Shown here piece by piece: positions 1-11,436 of a stretch of 64,000 bases of DNA (positions are counted from its first letter, which is position 1; each line of letters begins with the position of its first letter). Location of the stretch: positions 1,674,001 through 1,738,000 of the forward strand of contig JAFEKR010000005.1 of NCBI GenBank assembly GCA_019022495.1, given 5' to 3'. Both the position numbers and the translations under genes were made by a program. The notes beneath the pieces are model-generated. The model was given only the letters and a program-made list of their open reading frames with translations. It was not told the origin of the DNA and searched no databases. The DNA is from Epichloe hybrida. Lineage: Eukaryota > Ascomycota > Sordariomycetes > Hypocreales > Clavicipitaceae.

Positions 1-252
1 TCCTTTAGTATCTATTTTCCTTTTTATAGAAGGGAAAATCTTCTATCTCACGGGTCCTTCCTTTTTTATAGAAGGGAAGTCTTCTGTATTTAAAATTTAT
101 TCCTTTTTATAGAAGGGAAAAAGCTTCTATCTCGCGGATCCTTCCTTTTTTATAGAAGGGAAGTCTTTTGTAGCCACAATTGATTCCTTTTTATAGAAGG
201 GAAAAGCTTCTTTCTCGCAGGTCCTTCCTTTTTTATAGAAGGGAAGTCTTTT
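1..252. repeat. Tandem repeat with about 40-bp subunits
   Basis: About six copies of a block containing TATAGAAGGGAA recur every 37-44 bases, grouped as pairs so that the higher-order period is about 85 bp. Each pair has a linker reading roughly CTTCTATCTCRCGGRTCC. The blocks are partly self-complementary (CTTCC...GGAAG), so single strands could fold. The array may continue left of the window. No coding potential is seen. It could be a minisatellite or the repeat-rich part of a transposon. Bases 253-311 are AT-rich with no recognised content. Confidence 0.7.
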
Positions 253-311
253 ATAATCATACATAAAGTAACCTAAAAGGAATCTATAGTGATAGAGCCA
301 GGCTCATAACC

Positions 312-1135
312 TATTGAAATATAGGGAGCTAGTTGCTAGCTAGCAATAGCTGTACGGGTGTAAGCTCTACGGTCAGGGACTAATAGGGCTGTAATGTTAA
401 ATCAATTAACGCAACGCAACGGAAGGTTATGGTAGTTATTAACTAATAGAATTTAATTTAGATTACTTTTATAATATCTTATAGAGTAATAGAATTGATT
501 TTAGATACGTTATACAGGTAATGCGGCTGTTGTTAGTTAAGAGGACTAGCTATCTAGCTAGTTAAAAAGATTTTCTTTCTCTTATAGACTTACCGACCGT
601 ATTAGTGAATCCGGGCTACTAACGGGGTCTTACAGGCTACTTTTGATTTTCCGCAAAATTCATTTGTATGCAAAAACCAAAAAATCAACTCACTACTATA
701 CTAGCTAGTAACCCGTATGCACTAACTTTTAGTCTAAAAAATAACCTTATATAAAGAGAAAGCCCTATCTTTAAGCTTTAATTTGCTATATATGAAACTT
801 TTGTACAACCTCTAGATAAAGAGAAAATCATTATTAAAGATAGCTATAGGGTAAGTTATGTGTAGGGTAACCTGCTTACGTCACCTTAGCTTACGTTACC
901 CTAGCTTACCTAATTACTAGTAGCGTAGTTGTAGCCACACTTACAGCCATAACGCAATTGACTAATTAGTCATCCACACGGTCAGTCGCAGCTATTAACA
1001 GCTGCGACGCAGCCATTGATAGCTGCCCTCGCGACCGTTGACAGCTGCAGTGTAGCTGTCAGACTTGCAAAGCAAGCTAGTAATAAGAAGGTTCTTTAAC
1101 TAGAAAAGGGCTAAAAATAAATCTTATTTTTAACA
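312..1135 (-). repeat. 824-bp Copia-type LTR, inverted copy
   Basis: This stretch is the reverse complement, with scattered mostly transition differences, of 3126-3949. Read on the minus strand it starts TGTTAAAAATAAG at 1135 and ends in TTTCAATA at 312. TTTCAATA is what a normal CAACA terminus becomes after a C-to-T change. Both copies come out at 824 bp when cut at these termini. It faces the other copy head to head, whereas the two LTRs of a retrotransposon should be direct repeats. Confidence 0.75.
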
Positions 1136-1449
1136 AGTATTACTATTATCTAGCTAATCCTAAGTAATATATAGTATAGTTCTAGTGGATTAGGTTATTC
1201 TTCTCCCTATATTACTCTTAGGTAGCTAGTAGTGAAAGCTTTAGAATTATAAGAATAAAGGGATAGCTAGGTAAGAGATATAGGGGTATTTATAAATTAA
1301 CTAAAGCTTACTAGGTCTAAGTGTGTTATACGTGTAAGTTACTAACTTTTAGCTAGTGACTCGCTAGTGTCACGTGGACCTAGCCCTAGGGCGTGGTGCG
1401 CCCGCCTAGTGGTGCGCTGACACGCTAGTGTTATGAGTAGGGCCTTACA
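1136..1449 (-). mobile_element. Gypsy LTR and 5' leader fragment
   Basis: On the minus strand an LTR starts TGTAAGGCC at 1449, runs to about 1248, and is followed by 5' leader sequence down to 1136, where the inverted 824-bp LTR cuts it off. The same sequence occurs as the LTRs of the Gypsy element at 11246-25075 and in the fragment at 27433-28019. It is a truncated copy of that family and carries no gene. Confidence 0.7.
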
Positions 1450-3125
1450 CTAAAGAATAGGCTTGTTTATAAGCTTAAAAAGGATAAAGAAAATAATCCT
1501 TTAAAATATAAGGCTCGACTCGTTGCTAAGGGATTTATGCAAATCAAAGGCCTAGATTACCTAGAGACCTTCGCTGCCACAAGCATTCCCCCTAGCTAGA
1601 GGATTTTACTAGCCCTAGCGGCTTAGAATAACTAGGAAATCGAACAAATCGATTTTATAGGAGCTTTTCTTAATAGTAAGCTATAACAATAGATTTATAT
1701 GGTTATTCTAGAAGGGTTTATTGAATTCCTTGAGGCAAATCCTAAACTAGCTAAATTAGCTAGAAGTTTTAGCTAGAAGCCTTCTAAAGATTAAGTAATT
1801 TTATTACAGAAGTCTTTATATAGCTTAAAACAAAGCTTAAGGGAATGGTAATAAGCGCTAATATTAGTGCTTAAATCCCTAGGATTTAACCCTTTAATAT
1901 CTAACCTAGCTATCTTCTTTAATCCTTTAACTAAAACCTTTGTTATTACGTACGTTAATGACTGTCTTCTAATTAGACCGGATTTATCTTATATCTAAAG
2001 GCTTAAAAAGTAACTTTATAAAGTCTATCTAATAGAAGATAGGGGGCCTGCTAAATTCTTCTTAGGGGTTCAAATTATATGAGATAGGCCTAATAGAATA
2101 CTAAAAATTCATTAATCTTAGTATATATTAGAAGCCTTAAAACGATTTAATATGCTAGATAGTAAGCCTATTAGTATACCTCTTTAGCTAGGCGTTTTAG
2201 CTACGCAGATAACTAAGCTTTTAATAGCTAGCGAAATTAAGCTTTATTAGTGCATTATAGGGACTATAATGTACCTAATGTTGCTTATAAGGCCTAATAT
2301 AGCTTTTACGCTACAGTGGTTATCTACTATACTAGCTAGCCCTTATATAGAACACCTAAAAGCAGCTAAAAATCTACTAAGGTATCTATTAGGGACTAGA
2401 TTCCTTGCTATTATCTATAGGGGAGACCCTAAAGGTTTAGTTAGTAAAAGCCTAATAGGTTATTGCAATAGTAATTTTGTAAGGGATAAAAAGACCTTAA
2501 AATTAACCTATGCTTATCTATTTAAGCTAGCTAGCGGACCTATTAGCTAGAAATCAAAGAAAGCTAGTATAATAGCTCTATTAACACTAGAAGCTAAAGC
2601 TAATGCTATCTACGAGACCTTCTGGGAGCTTTAGTGGCTTTAGGGCTTATTTAAGGAGCTAAAAACCCCTATTTCTCCCCCTATCTAGATATATTGCGAT
2701 AATTAAGGCGCTATAACTACTGCTTATAACCCTACTTTACATAGTTATATAAAGCATATATTACTAAAGTTTAACTATATTAGGTAATAGGTTTTAGAGG
2801 GTTTAGCTAAGATTAAATATCTAGATATGAAGTTAATGCTTGCAGATAGTCTTATAAAACCTCTTTCTAGACCTCTTTATTAGGCTTTTATTAAGCTTTT
2901 AGGGCTTAATAATTATTAAACTAATAACTAATTCCCTTTAACAAGGAACTAAAAACAACGTCAAAAAGGGAGCTATATTTAATAATAGCTAGGAATTTAA
3001 AAAGGGGGTCTTTTATTTTTCCTGTTTTTCCCTTTTATCTATTATTATTAAAAGTTGTTGTTTTTACCCTATAGTCTCTTTGTACACTTCTAATTACTTT
3101 AAATGTAATTCTTTTGTAAAGGGGG
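1450..3125 (+). pseudogene. Copia pol relic (reverse transcriptase and RNase H)
   Basis: Conceptual translation gives a Ty1/Copia reverse transcriptase, including the stretches KARLVAKGF and IDFIGAFLN (1510-1680). It is followed by an RNase H domain with YLMLLIRPNIAF, LRYLLGT and the KSKK-ALLTLEAKA region (2269-2650). Many TAG and TAA codons stand where the family has Trp or Gln, so no protein can be made; the longest open piece is 93 codons at 2269-2550. A purine-rich tract (AAAGGGGG) lies directly before the LTR at 3126, which fixes this LTR as the 3' LTR. The 5' part of the element (gag, protease, integrase) is missing. Confidence 0.85.
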
Positions 3126-3949
3126 TGTTAAAAATAAGACCTATTTTTAGCCCTTTTCTAGTTAAAGAACCTTCTTATTACTAGCTTGCTTTACAAGTCT
3201 AATAGCTACACTATAGCTATTAATAGTCACGAGGGTAGCTATTAATAGCTACGTCACAGCTATTAACAGCTATAACTAACCGTGTGAATAACTAATTAGT
3301 TAATTACATTGTGGCTATAAGTGTGGCCATAACCACGCTACTAGTAATTAGGTAAGCTAGGGTAACGTAAGCTAGGGTAACGTAAGCAGGTTACCCTACA
3401 CATAACTTACCCTATAGCTATCTTTAATAATAATTTTCTCTTTATCTAGAGGTTATATAAAAGTTTCATATATATTAAATTAAAGCTTAAAAATAGGGCT
3501 TTCTTTTTATATAAGGTTATTTTTTAAACTAAAAGTTAGTGCATATAGGTTACTAGCTAGTATAGTAGTGAGTTAAGTTTTTGGTTTTTACATACAAATG
3601 AATTTTACAGAAAATCAAAAGTAGCCTATAAGACCCTGTTAGCAGCCCGGATCCACCAATACAGTTAGTAAGTCTATGAGAGAAAGAAGATCTTTTTAAC
3701 TAGCTAGATAGCTAGTTCTCTTAACTAATAACAGCTGCATTGCCTGTACAACGTATCTAAAATCAATTCTATTACTCTATAAGATATTATAAAATTAATC
3801 TAAATTAAATTCTATTAGTTAATAACTGCTATAACCTTCCGTTACGTTGCGTTAATTGATTTAACGTTGTAGCCCTATTAGTCCCTAACCGTAGAGCTTG
3901 CACCCGTACAGCTGTTGCCAGCTGGCAACTAGCTCCCTACATTTCAATA
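3126..3949 (+). repeat. 824-bp Copia-type 3' LTR
   Basis: It begins TGTTAAAAATAAG straight after a polypurine tract and ends TTTCAATA, a probable RIP-mutated CAACA. It is the mate of the inverted copy at 312-1135. The outer flanks both carry the bases TAACC (307-311 and 3951-3955), one base out of register on the right, which resembles but does not prove a target-site duplication around the whole 3.6-kb unit. Confidence 0.75.
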
Positions 3950-4399
3950 CTAACCTTTATGTATATAAGGATATAGACTAATAATATAATTAGACTATCT
4001 AACTATAAGTTCTCTTAACAAGAGGAAGATTAATTAAAAGCTACTTCTTTTACTACTAAACTAAAGTAAATCCTTTCTATAGGGAACTTACTAACCTTTA
4101 ATAGTAGTATTAATACTCTTAAGAATAATATAATTACACTAAGGTAAAGAGGCTAGAGTAAAAAGCTTTAATTAATCCCGCTAACTAATTTAAAATAGGC
4201 ATATATAAAACAAAGAGCTTAAGGCACGTATATTACCTTAATTTACTAACCTAAAGCCTGTTTTAACCTCTCTATTACTACATAACACTAAGACCTATTA
4301 TCCTAAGATATAAAGAGCCTAAACTAATGAATTTAATAGCAAATTAATAATTTAGACTAAGGATTAAGGTTTATACTATTTAATCTTAAGAAGGCAAAG

Positions 4400-4708
4400 T
4401 GTTGGAACAAAGGTGATATCAATCGCGCGTCGCAGCCGCAATTACCCGGCAGAAGTTCGGGCCGCGCGCGGACCCCACACGTGACCCACAACCCGGCACG
4501 TTAATTGGCTAGGAAATGTGGGGACATAAACGCGCAACCCCTTTTCCCTTCATGTATCATAACTTCTAGCTTTTTACCTCTCTTTTCCAACAACTCAATC
4601 AATCATAACAATAGACAACGTAGCCTAGAATAGATAATCAATGATAATACTATTCTTCGGGCTCATAACTGTATTACATATTAAATTTAATACCTTGTGA
4701 ATCTAACA
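4400..4708 (+). repeat. 5' LTR of element B
   Basis: This is a 309-bp direct repeat of 10898-11206. It contains a GC-richer core around 4430-4500 and a CTTTTCCCTTCATGTATCATAA stretch that may hold the transcription start region. It is followed by CTAATTAGTGGTTACC, part of which is the probable primer-binding site. Confidence 0.9.
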
Positions 4709-4745
4709 CTAATTAGTGGTTACCTTCATAGATAACCACGTAGTC
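4709..4745 (+). promoter_or_regulatory. Probable primer-binding site of element B
   Basis: Directly after the 5' LTR comes CTAATTAG and then TGGTTACC. A TGG start is usual for a primer-binding site because tRNAs end in CCA. The segment GTGGTTA (4715-4721) is repeated in reverse complement a few bases on (TAACCAC, 4732-4738), so a hairpin is possible. The same first bases occur in element C on the minus strand. Which tRNA is used cannot be read from this window. Confidence 0.4.
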
Positions 4746-7700
4746 TTCAAACACTACAGATCAGCAAGGTTAATCAGAAGAGGCAACTTATCTAATGACG
4801 ACTTGCCCTATGTAATAGGAGGGCCACGTTTAACGATAAGTTATGCTAATAGAAAGGTATAATATAGCTCTCTTCTTACTTTAGTATTAACATCTATATC
4901 TATACGGACTCCAAAACAACAAAGAAAGGTTCAATGCTAGTAGCTAAGCTATCCCCTTATCTTTCTTTGTTATGCGTTTTATTACGCATTTAAAGTTAAC
5001 CACCTTACCTCGCGATCCTTCACATCCGAAACACATTACATAATCATAGTTATACCCCTTTTCTTCTCACATCACAAGATCTGCCTCCCCTAATCAATTA
5101 GAATATCAGATGCAGCTAAACCATCTAGGACCTCTAGTTAATTCAGAGTTCCTAGCGAGACTAATAGTTACAATAATACTATAGAAGGCGTTAAAACAGG
5201 AGATAATAATGAATACCTTAAAAAAGGAAAAACCCCTATCTACACTAACCTATACCCCTACATCTCTGCAAGGCTTTAATGACATATTACAAAAGAACTA
5301 CTCTAACGAATAGGAAGTTCTAAACATAAAGAGATAATAACACCTAAGGAAATTAGTCTCTATATCCTTATAAAGACCGAATAATATAAGGAGTAAGGGT
5401 TATTTAGAAAAACACTATTCTCTAAATTTAGCAATAACTTCTACAAATAGTTAAGGGATAAGTTCGCGGAAGGAAGAGACCTTTCACAGAACAGACTTTA
5501 AGACTATCTTCTTTACAACGAAGTGTACATAACCATTAGAAGAGGCACTAAGATAGCAAATAACCTTAAAGAAGTAGCAAACCAAGAAGAATTCAGATTT
5601 TAGACTCTTAAAGAAATTAAAGAGGCTAGGAAGAAGTACATAGGCTTCTAAAAGAACCTACAGAATAAAGAGTTCTTCTGTAATCTACTAGACAATAGTA
5701 ATATTAGAACTAGGTAACCTACCCTGTCACCCTAGTTGTTAGTATAATTACTATTAAAAGGATTAGTAAGCCAGACTCCCCTAGGAAGACTAAGTTAATC
5801 CCCTCTAGGAAGGTCTAGTTAATCTCCCCTAGGAAGGTCAATTAACCTAGAGTTAAGACCGCCCAAGGATGCCATTCGCAAGCATCCGTAGGTGACTCCC
5901 CTGCCTATACCTTTACTAGAGGTAAGTTAGCAATATCACCCTATTAACACTACTAATAATGCCCCCGAGCAGGAGAGTTACTAATAGAGGCAACCTATGC
6001 TATCTAGGGCTAGTAGTGCCCCTATTAGCATAGCTTAAAGAGCTATAATTCCTCCTTCCTAATATAAGGAAGAGAAGGATTAGAGGGAATAATAAGCCCT
6101 AAGGGTACTACCCATAAAGCCACCCTCTTACTTCCTAAGGACCTTACCACCCCTTCTATAAATACAAAAGGAAACACCTAGAGAACCCCCATAGACCTAG
6201 AGACCTTTGCTAAAGCAGATTATTAACCTATCTAAGGTATACCCTAAAGAATAACTCTATAGCGCTAATAACTATAATATCCTTAAATCAAAGCTTTAAA
6301 TATTCTATAGAAAATACGAGTTGCTTAATATCCAGCCTAAACAAGCTGGTTATGCTTTTGAGGTTATACTTAAAGGTAAAGTACTATAATACTATGTAAA
6401 CCACCTCTCTAAACCTGGATAACTATAAGATCTCCCTACGCTTATTAGCTGTATAAGAGAATAATTCAAAACTAAGGATATATAGCAAAGATATCTGCTA
6501 GAGTAGAATAACACTTCCCTATAAGGAATGGCAAATAATAACCTAAGTAAGTTAATAATTAAATGCTTTAATAAACTTATAGAAAGACTAGCTATCTTGT
6601 AACAAGTAGTGCCTGAAGTAGGCTAAACTAAAAGGGCACTCTAGAATTAACTTATTAGAGCCTATTATAGTATTCCAGAGTGTAAAGAAGCGATTATAGA
6701 TCCGCCGGACAGACTATAAGAGTTCTATGAACGGATTAGAATAACCCTTTATCTTATTAAGGAAGAGAAGAAGAACTATTAATAGTTCCTAACCAAAGCT
6801 ATAACCCTAGAGTAATTCTAGACTAACTAAAGATACAACAGGACTAGAAAAGAGACCCGATACCCCTCGAAACCATAAGGAAGAGAAGGTACTCCCCGCA
6901 TAAAGAAGTGCTATGTATATAGTAAGGAAGGATGCTAGTTATCTAAGCACCCTAAAGAGGACTATAAGAAGGCGTTTTAACGCTTTAAGAATTACTACCT
7001 TACAGATTTAACCAATAACTTATATTATTTATTTCTTACTTAGTACGAGGGAGAACATAAGTCCTAACCCCCTATTAATAACAAAATCGCTTAGTACATA
7101 AAGAGCATTAGATTTGATAATAGCCCTAACGATACAGATGGGCTAGTACCTACAAGCTTCTTTACTTATAGAACCTAGATTAATAGCGAAAGAACGGTTT
7201 AATTCCTAACAAGGCAAGTAGCTTATTATAGTCTAAGCAAAGAAGACCCCTTTTAGCAGGAACTTGTAAACAAAGCCCTAGTAATGTTTATATTAGAAGA
7301 TTACTATTCCTATGCGACATTCTAAGGAATTATGCCTGACACAGGAGCCGCAAAGTTCTTTATAGCAGGGCACCCTTAATTTCTTGCTTTGTAACGTCAG
7401 ATGCCTACATTGCAGCTTAATGAATTAATAAAGAAGAAGGTATTAGTTAGATTCAGCGTGGGAGACCTAATTATTACGCTTAGAGTAGCTAATATGCCTA
7501 CTCCCTTTGGAAACATCCTCTTTTAGGTTATCCCTATAAACACTCTATTTCTTTTATCCCTTAATAATATGGACTATCTGAAGATTAATTTTAATATCTC
7601 TAAGAACATGCTATAATAAGGAAACATTAAAGTCCCTGTTGTACATAAATAGGGCTACGCCTAGATGCTTCTTATATAAAAAGAAGAAGTAGTTGCTTAG

Positions 7701-10700
7701 AGCTACCTTATAGAAGGCGAGCTATAGCGATTATATTACCGCTTTGGACATCCATTAATCTAACGTTTACATAAGGTTCTCTGTAGATTAGGGCATAACA
7801 TTAACATTAAAGCTATTAGGGAGCTGATAAGAATCTACCACTAATACTAAATACACGTAAATAGCCTTAATTGTTTTAAGTTTACCCTTAAGGATAAGTG
7901 TAGCTTTAATTACAAAGTGATAGTAAATATCTTTTACCTGGATAGTAACCACCTTACACTCCACGTAGTAGATGTAGCTATAGCGTTTAATGTAGTGAAA
8001 TTCCTTAATAATATCTCTGCAAAAACAACCTAGGAAGCCCTCCGAATATGCTAGATTAATGCTTACCTAGGCCCCCCGGACTTTATTATCACAGACGCTG
8101 GAACGAACTTCTATAGTAATAAATTCAGATAATTCGTAGCTTTAATATTAATTTTAATTAAGGAAGTCCCTGTTAAGGTATACTATAGTATAGGGAAGGT
8201 TAAAAGGTATTATAGGCTGCTCTAAAGAGCCTATAATATAATTAGACGCGAATGCCCTATAACGCCAGAACCTATTGCCCTTTAAATAGTAATTAAGGCC
8301 CTAAATAATACCACAGGCCCTAATGGCCTTATCCTAACCCTCCTTGTCTTTAGAGCCTACCTATGTATAACAAATAAGTCCCCGCTATTACTTAATATTA
8401 CATAGCGTGTAATTATAGTACAGAAGGCTACTAAAGAGATTAAGAGACTCCACGCTATCCAGAAGGTTAATAAGGCCCTTACTAAACGCAACGGCCTAGA
8501 CACCTTAAAGACTCTTAGCCTACTACTTAGATTAAAGGTTAAGGTCTAGCGAGAAGGCAAGGGATAGGTAGGTCTATACAAGCTGCTAGTAATTACTAGA
8601 GAAAGCTATATACTTAATATGCCTAGAGGCCTAAAGACCTTTAGGTTAACATCTATTAAGCCCTACTATAATAACCCTAGTGTGGAGAAGATAGTGAAGC
8701 CTAGTAAAGAGGAAGGAGAAAAAGGGCAAGAGGCCTGTAATAAGAACATAGTACTGCTAATACCACTAAAGCAAGAACGCGGAAGGCTACGGAAGAACCC
8801 TCCCGTGATGCCTTAAGGTGTTAATACCTTCCTATCGGCGAAAGAACATAGTGACTTAGCTCTTGTAATTAAGCTGCGTAAGGAAGGAATTATTAAGACC
8901 CCTAGCAAACCTTTTAAGCTATTAATAAAAGCGAAGATTAACGCTCTAATTAAGCAAGGTGTGTTTGAATTCATTATGTTTAACAAGGAAGAACATAGTA
9001 GGATTTAAATTTTCAATTCCTGAATTATTAATGAGATTAAAGGTAAGATAACAGAACCCTACGAAAAGTCACGCCTTGTGATCTAAGGGTGTGAGGATAA
9101 AGGGAAACAGGCCATTCTCACACAGGCCCTAACAATTTAACGCGCGAGCTAACGTCTTATCCTCGTAATAGCCCTGTCAGTAAGATTAAGGAAATTCCTT
9201 ATCTAGCTAAGAGATATCTATTAGGCTTATATACAGGCCCGTATATTGCTAGAGCGGCTAATCCTGGCGCGCTTACTAATTCAGATATAGTATCTCTACC
9301 CGCCTAGTACGATCTTAAGGGTTATAAAACCCCTCTACAGGCTCGTAGAGGCAGGAACATACTAGTGGGTTACGTATTATAAGCATTATAGAGAGAACCT
9401 CCAGATGGAAACCTCTACATATAATCCTTGCCTGCTTATAACTACAAAGGAAAGCCCTGACTTTGCCTGCGTTAGAATGCAGACTGATAACATAATTAGC
9501 CTCTTAGATAAGAAGTTCTCCGAGAAGGAAGAGACCTAGCTTACTATAGTAAGCTTTAACGCAAAGCCAAAGCAATTCCTAACTTAGGACTACCCTCTCA
9601 CGTTTAATAGTGGCATTATCTTACTAGAGAATAATACTATTAAGATCTAGCAGAAAGGGCAGAGCAATAAGTTAGAGTTAGTTCTAATGACTAACTTAAA
9701 GCGTAAATACGTTAAGCAGAGGGCCCGAGGCGCTTATATTACCTTAATCTACTAACCAGAGGCTTGCTTTAACCTATCCGTTGCTATATAACACCAGGAG
9801 CTAACCCCGGAGGACGTAAAAGCCCTTAATCGCCGCCTAAAGTAGTAAATAAATCACCTAGAGAGAGGTCTGACGTTTATCCTAATCGACCTTAAGAAGG
9901 CAAAGCTCTTTGCCTTTGTAGATAGATCCTTTGCTAATAACTAGGACCTATCCTTATAACTAGGATATATACTTATCCTAGCAAACGAAGACTACACTAA
10001 TGGCAAGTTTACGATCAAAGGTAACATCATGCACTTTAGCTTAATAAAGAGCAAGAGAGTCACGTAAAGCGTGCTTGCCTCAGAAGTCTATAGCATAGTA
10101 GCTAGTGTTAATATAGCTTACGTAATCGCAACCACCCTAAACTTAGTCACTAACTAACTAAAGCTCTTGAAGATCCCGGTTATCACATGTACGGATTTAT
10201 ACTCCTTATATAAGTGCCTTGTCAAGCTTAGTACAACGAAGGAGAAACGCCTGATAATTGATATCATAGCCCTTTGATAGTTATACGAACGCTAAGAACT
10301 CTGCGAGATCTGATGGATTAACGGAGAGGATAACCTGGCTAATGCCTTTATAAAGGTATTACCTAATAAAGCCCTTAAGAGCTTTATCTTAACTAACTGG
10401 ATAACCATCTGGATAGAGGGATAGGTTACCTGCGCGTAACACACGCGCGATAAAAGGAAAAGATAATCCTCTAGGAGGGTAGCCACGGGGACGAGACAGT
10501 GATATAAGGGGGATTTACGCCCCTGTAGTCAATATCCCTAGTGGCCATGACCACACTAGCCTACTGGGCCCTCCTAGTGGACTATAGAAATTAATGGTAG
10601 TGCGTAAGAGGATAAAGGTATTGCCGAGGAGGAGGAAGACGTTGTATACGCGCTAAGGTGTGGTATATGTGTTATTTTAAGGAAAAGAAGGGATTCGGAA

Positions 10701-10897
10701 GGACCTACTTATCCTTACATAGGCTCACAGGCTAAGCAAGATTGTTGTTTCCCTTTTGTTAGCAACTATACGCTTAGACGGGCTATAAGTTCTTTTCCTT
10801 ATATCCCTTATTAATCACATTCTTAATCTATCTTTCCTTTTCATTTCTATAATTAATATCGCGTATTGATAATTATGTCAAAAGAGAGAAGTTCTAG
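4739..10897 (+). pseudogene. Gag-Pol relic of element B
   Basis: Fragments of a fungal Copia polyprotein appear in order: a zinc-knuckle-like stretch near 6900-6980, a protease-like PDTGAAKFF near 7336, an integrase FGHP/H-C zinc region at 7740-7800, an integrase core with FIITDAGTNF at 8080-8110, reverse transcriptase from about 8930 (SRLVI at 9070, LRDIY at 9210, IKPLYRLVEAGTYW at 9325), and RNase H at about 9880-10420. Stop codons interrupt every domain; the longest open piece is 65 codons at 8619-8816, between integrase and reverse transcriptase. The order protease-integrase-RT-RNase H identifies Ty1/Copia. No functional product is expected. Confidence 0.85.
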
Positions 10898-11206
10898 TGT
10901 TGGAACAAAGGTGATATTAATCGCGCGTCATAGCCGTAATTACCCGGTAGAAGTTCGGGCCGCGCGCGGACCCCATACGTAACCTACAACCTGGCATGTT
11001 AATTGGCTAGGAAATGTGGGGACACAAACGCGCAACCCCTTTTCCCTTCATGTATTATAACTTCTAGCTTTTTACCTCTCTTTTCCAACAACTCAATCAA
11101 TCATGACAACAGACAACGCAGCCTAGAATAGATAATCGATGACGATACTATTCTTCGGGCTCACGACTGTATTACACATTGAATTCAATACCCTGTGAAT
11201 CCAACA
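10898..11206 (+). repeat. 3' LTR of element B
   Basis: This is a 309-bp direct repeat of 4400-4708. It carries more T and A at positions where the 5' LTR has C and G (for example CATACGTAACC here against CACACGTGACC there). It is followed by the duplicated target CAAAG and then by the continuation of element A's RNase H. Confidence 0.9.
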
Positions 11207-11245
11207 CAAAGCTTTTTACGTTTATAAATAGATTATTTACTAATA

Positions 11246-11436
11246 TGTGAGGCCCCACTCATAACACGGGTGCACCCCGCTAGCGCACTACGCTATAGGG
11301 CTAGGTCTACGTGACACTAGCAAGCCACTAGCTATAAGTTAGTAACTCATATGCATAACACACTTAGACCTAGCAAGCTTTAGTTAATATATAAACGCCC
11401 CTATATCTCTTACCTAGCTATCCCTTTATTCTTATA
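11246..11436 (+). repeat. 5' LTR of element D
   Basis: This 191-bp LTR starts TGTGAGGCC and matches 24885-25075 in direct orientation. Related truncated copies in the opposite orientation are at 1248-1449 and about 27819-28019. A run of CTAG and ACTAG motifs reflects the TpA enrichment left by RIP. Confidence 0.85.

Larger units (their letters stand above)
4400..11206 (+). mobile_element. Element B: full-length Copia retrotransposon, mutated
   Basis: It has two 309-bp direct LTRs (4400-4708 and 10898-11206), each starting TGTTGGAAC and ending AACA, and the 5-bp duplication CAAAG at 4395-4399 and 11207-11211. The total length of 6.8 kb is normal for a Copia element. It landed in the RNase H region of element A. 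In the LTR stretches compared, the differences are transitions, mostly at CpA/TpG, which fits RIP rather than simple ageing. A tract reading AAAAGAGAGAAG precedes the 3' LTR as the probable polypurine tract. Confidence 0.92.

Noticed and set aside
1..252. CRISPR-like array
   Set aside because: The repeats are imperfect, the spacers are themselves repeats, and the organism is a fungus.
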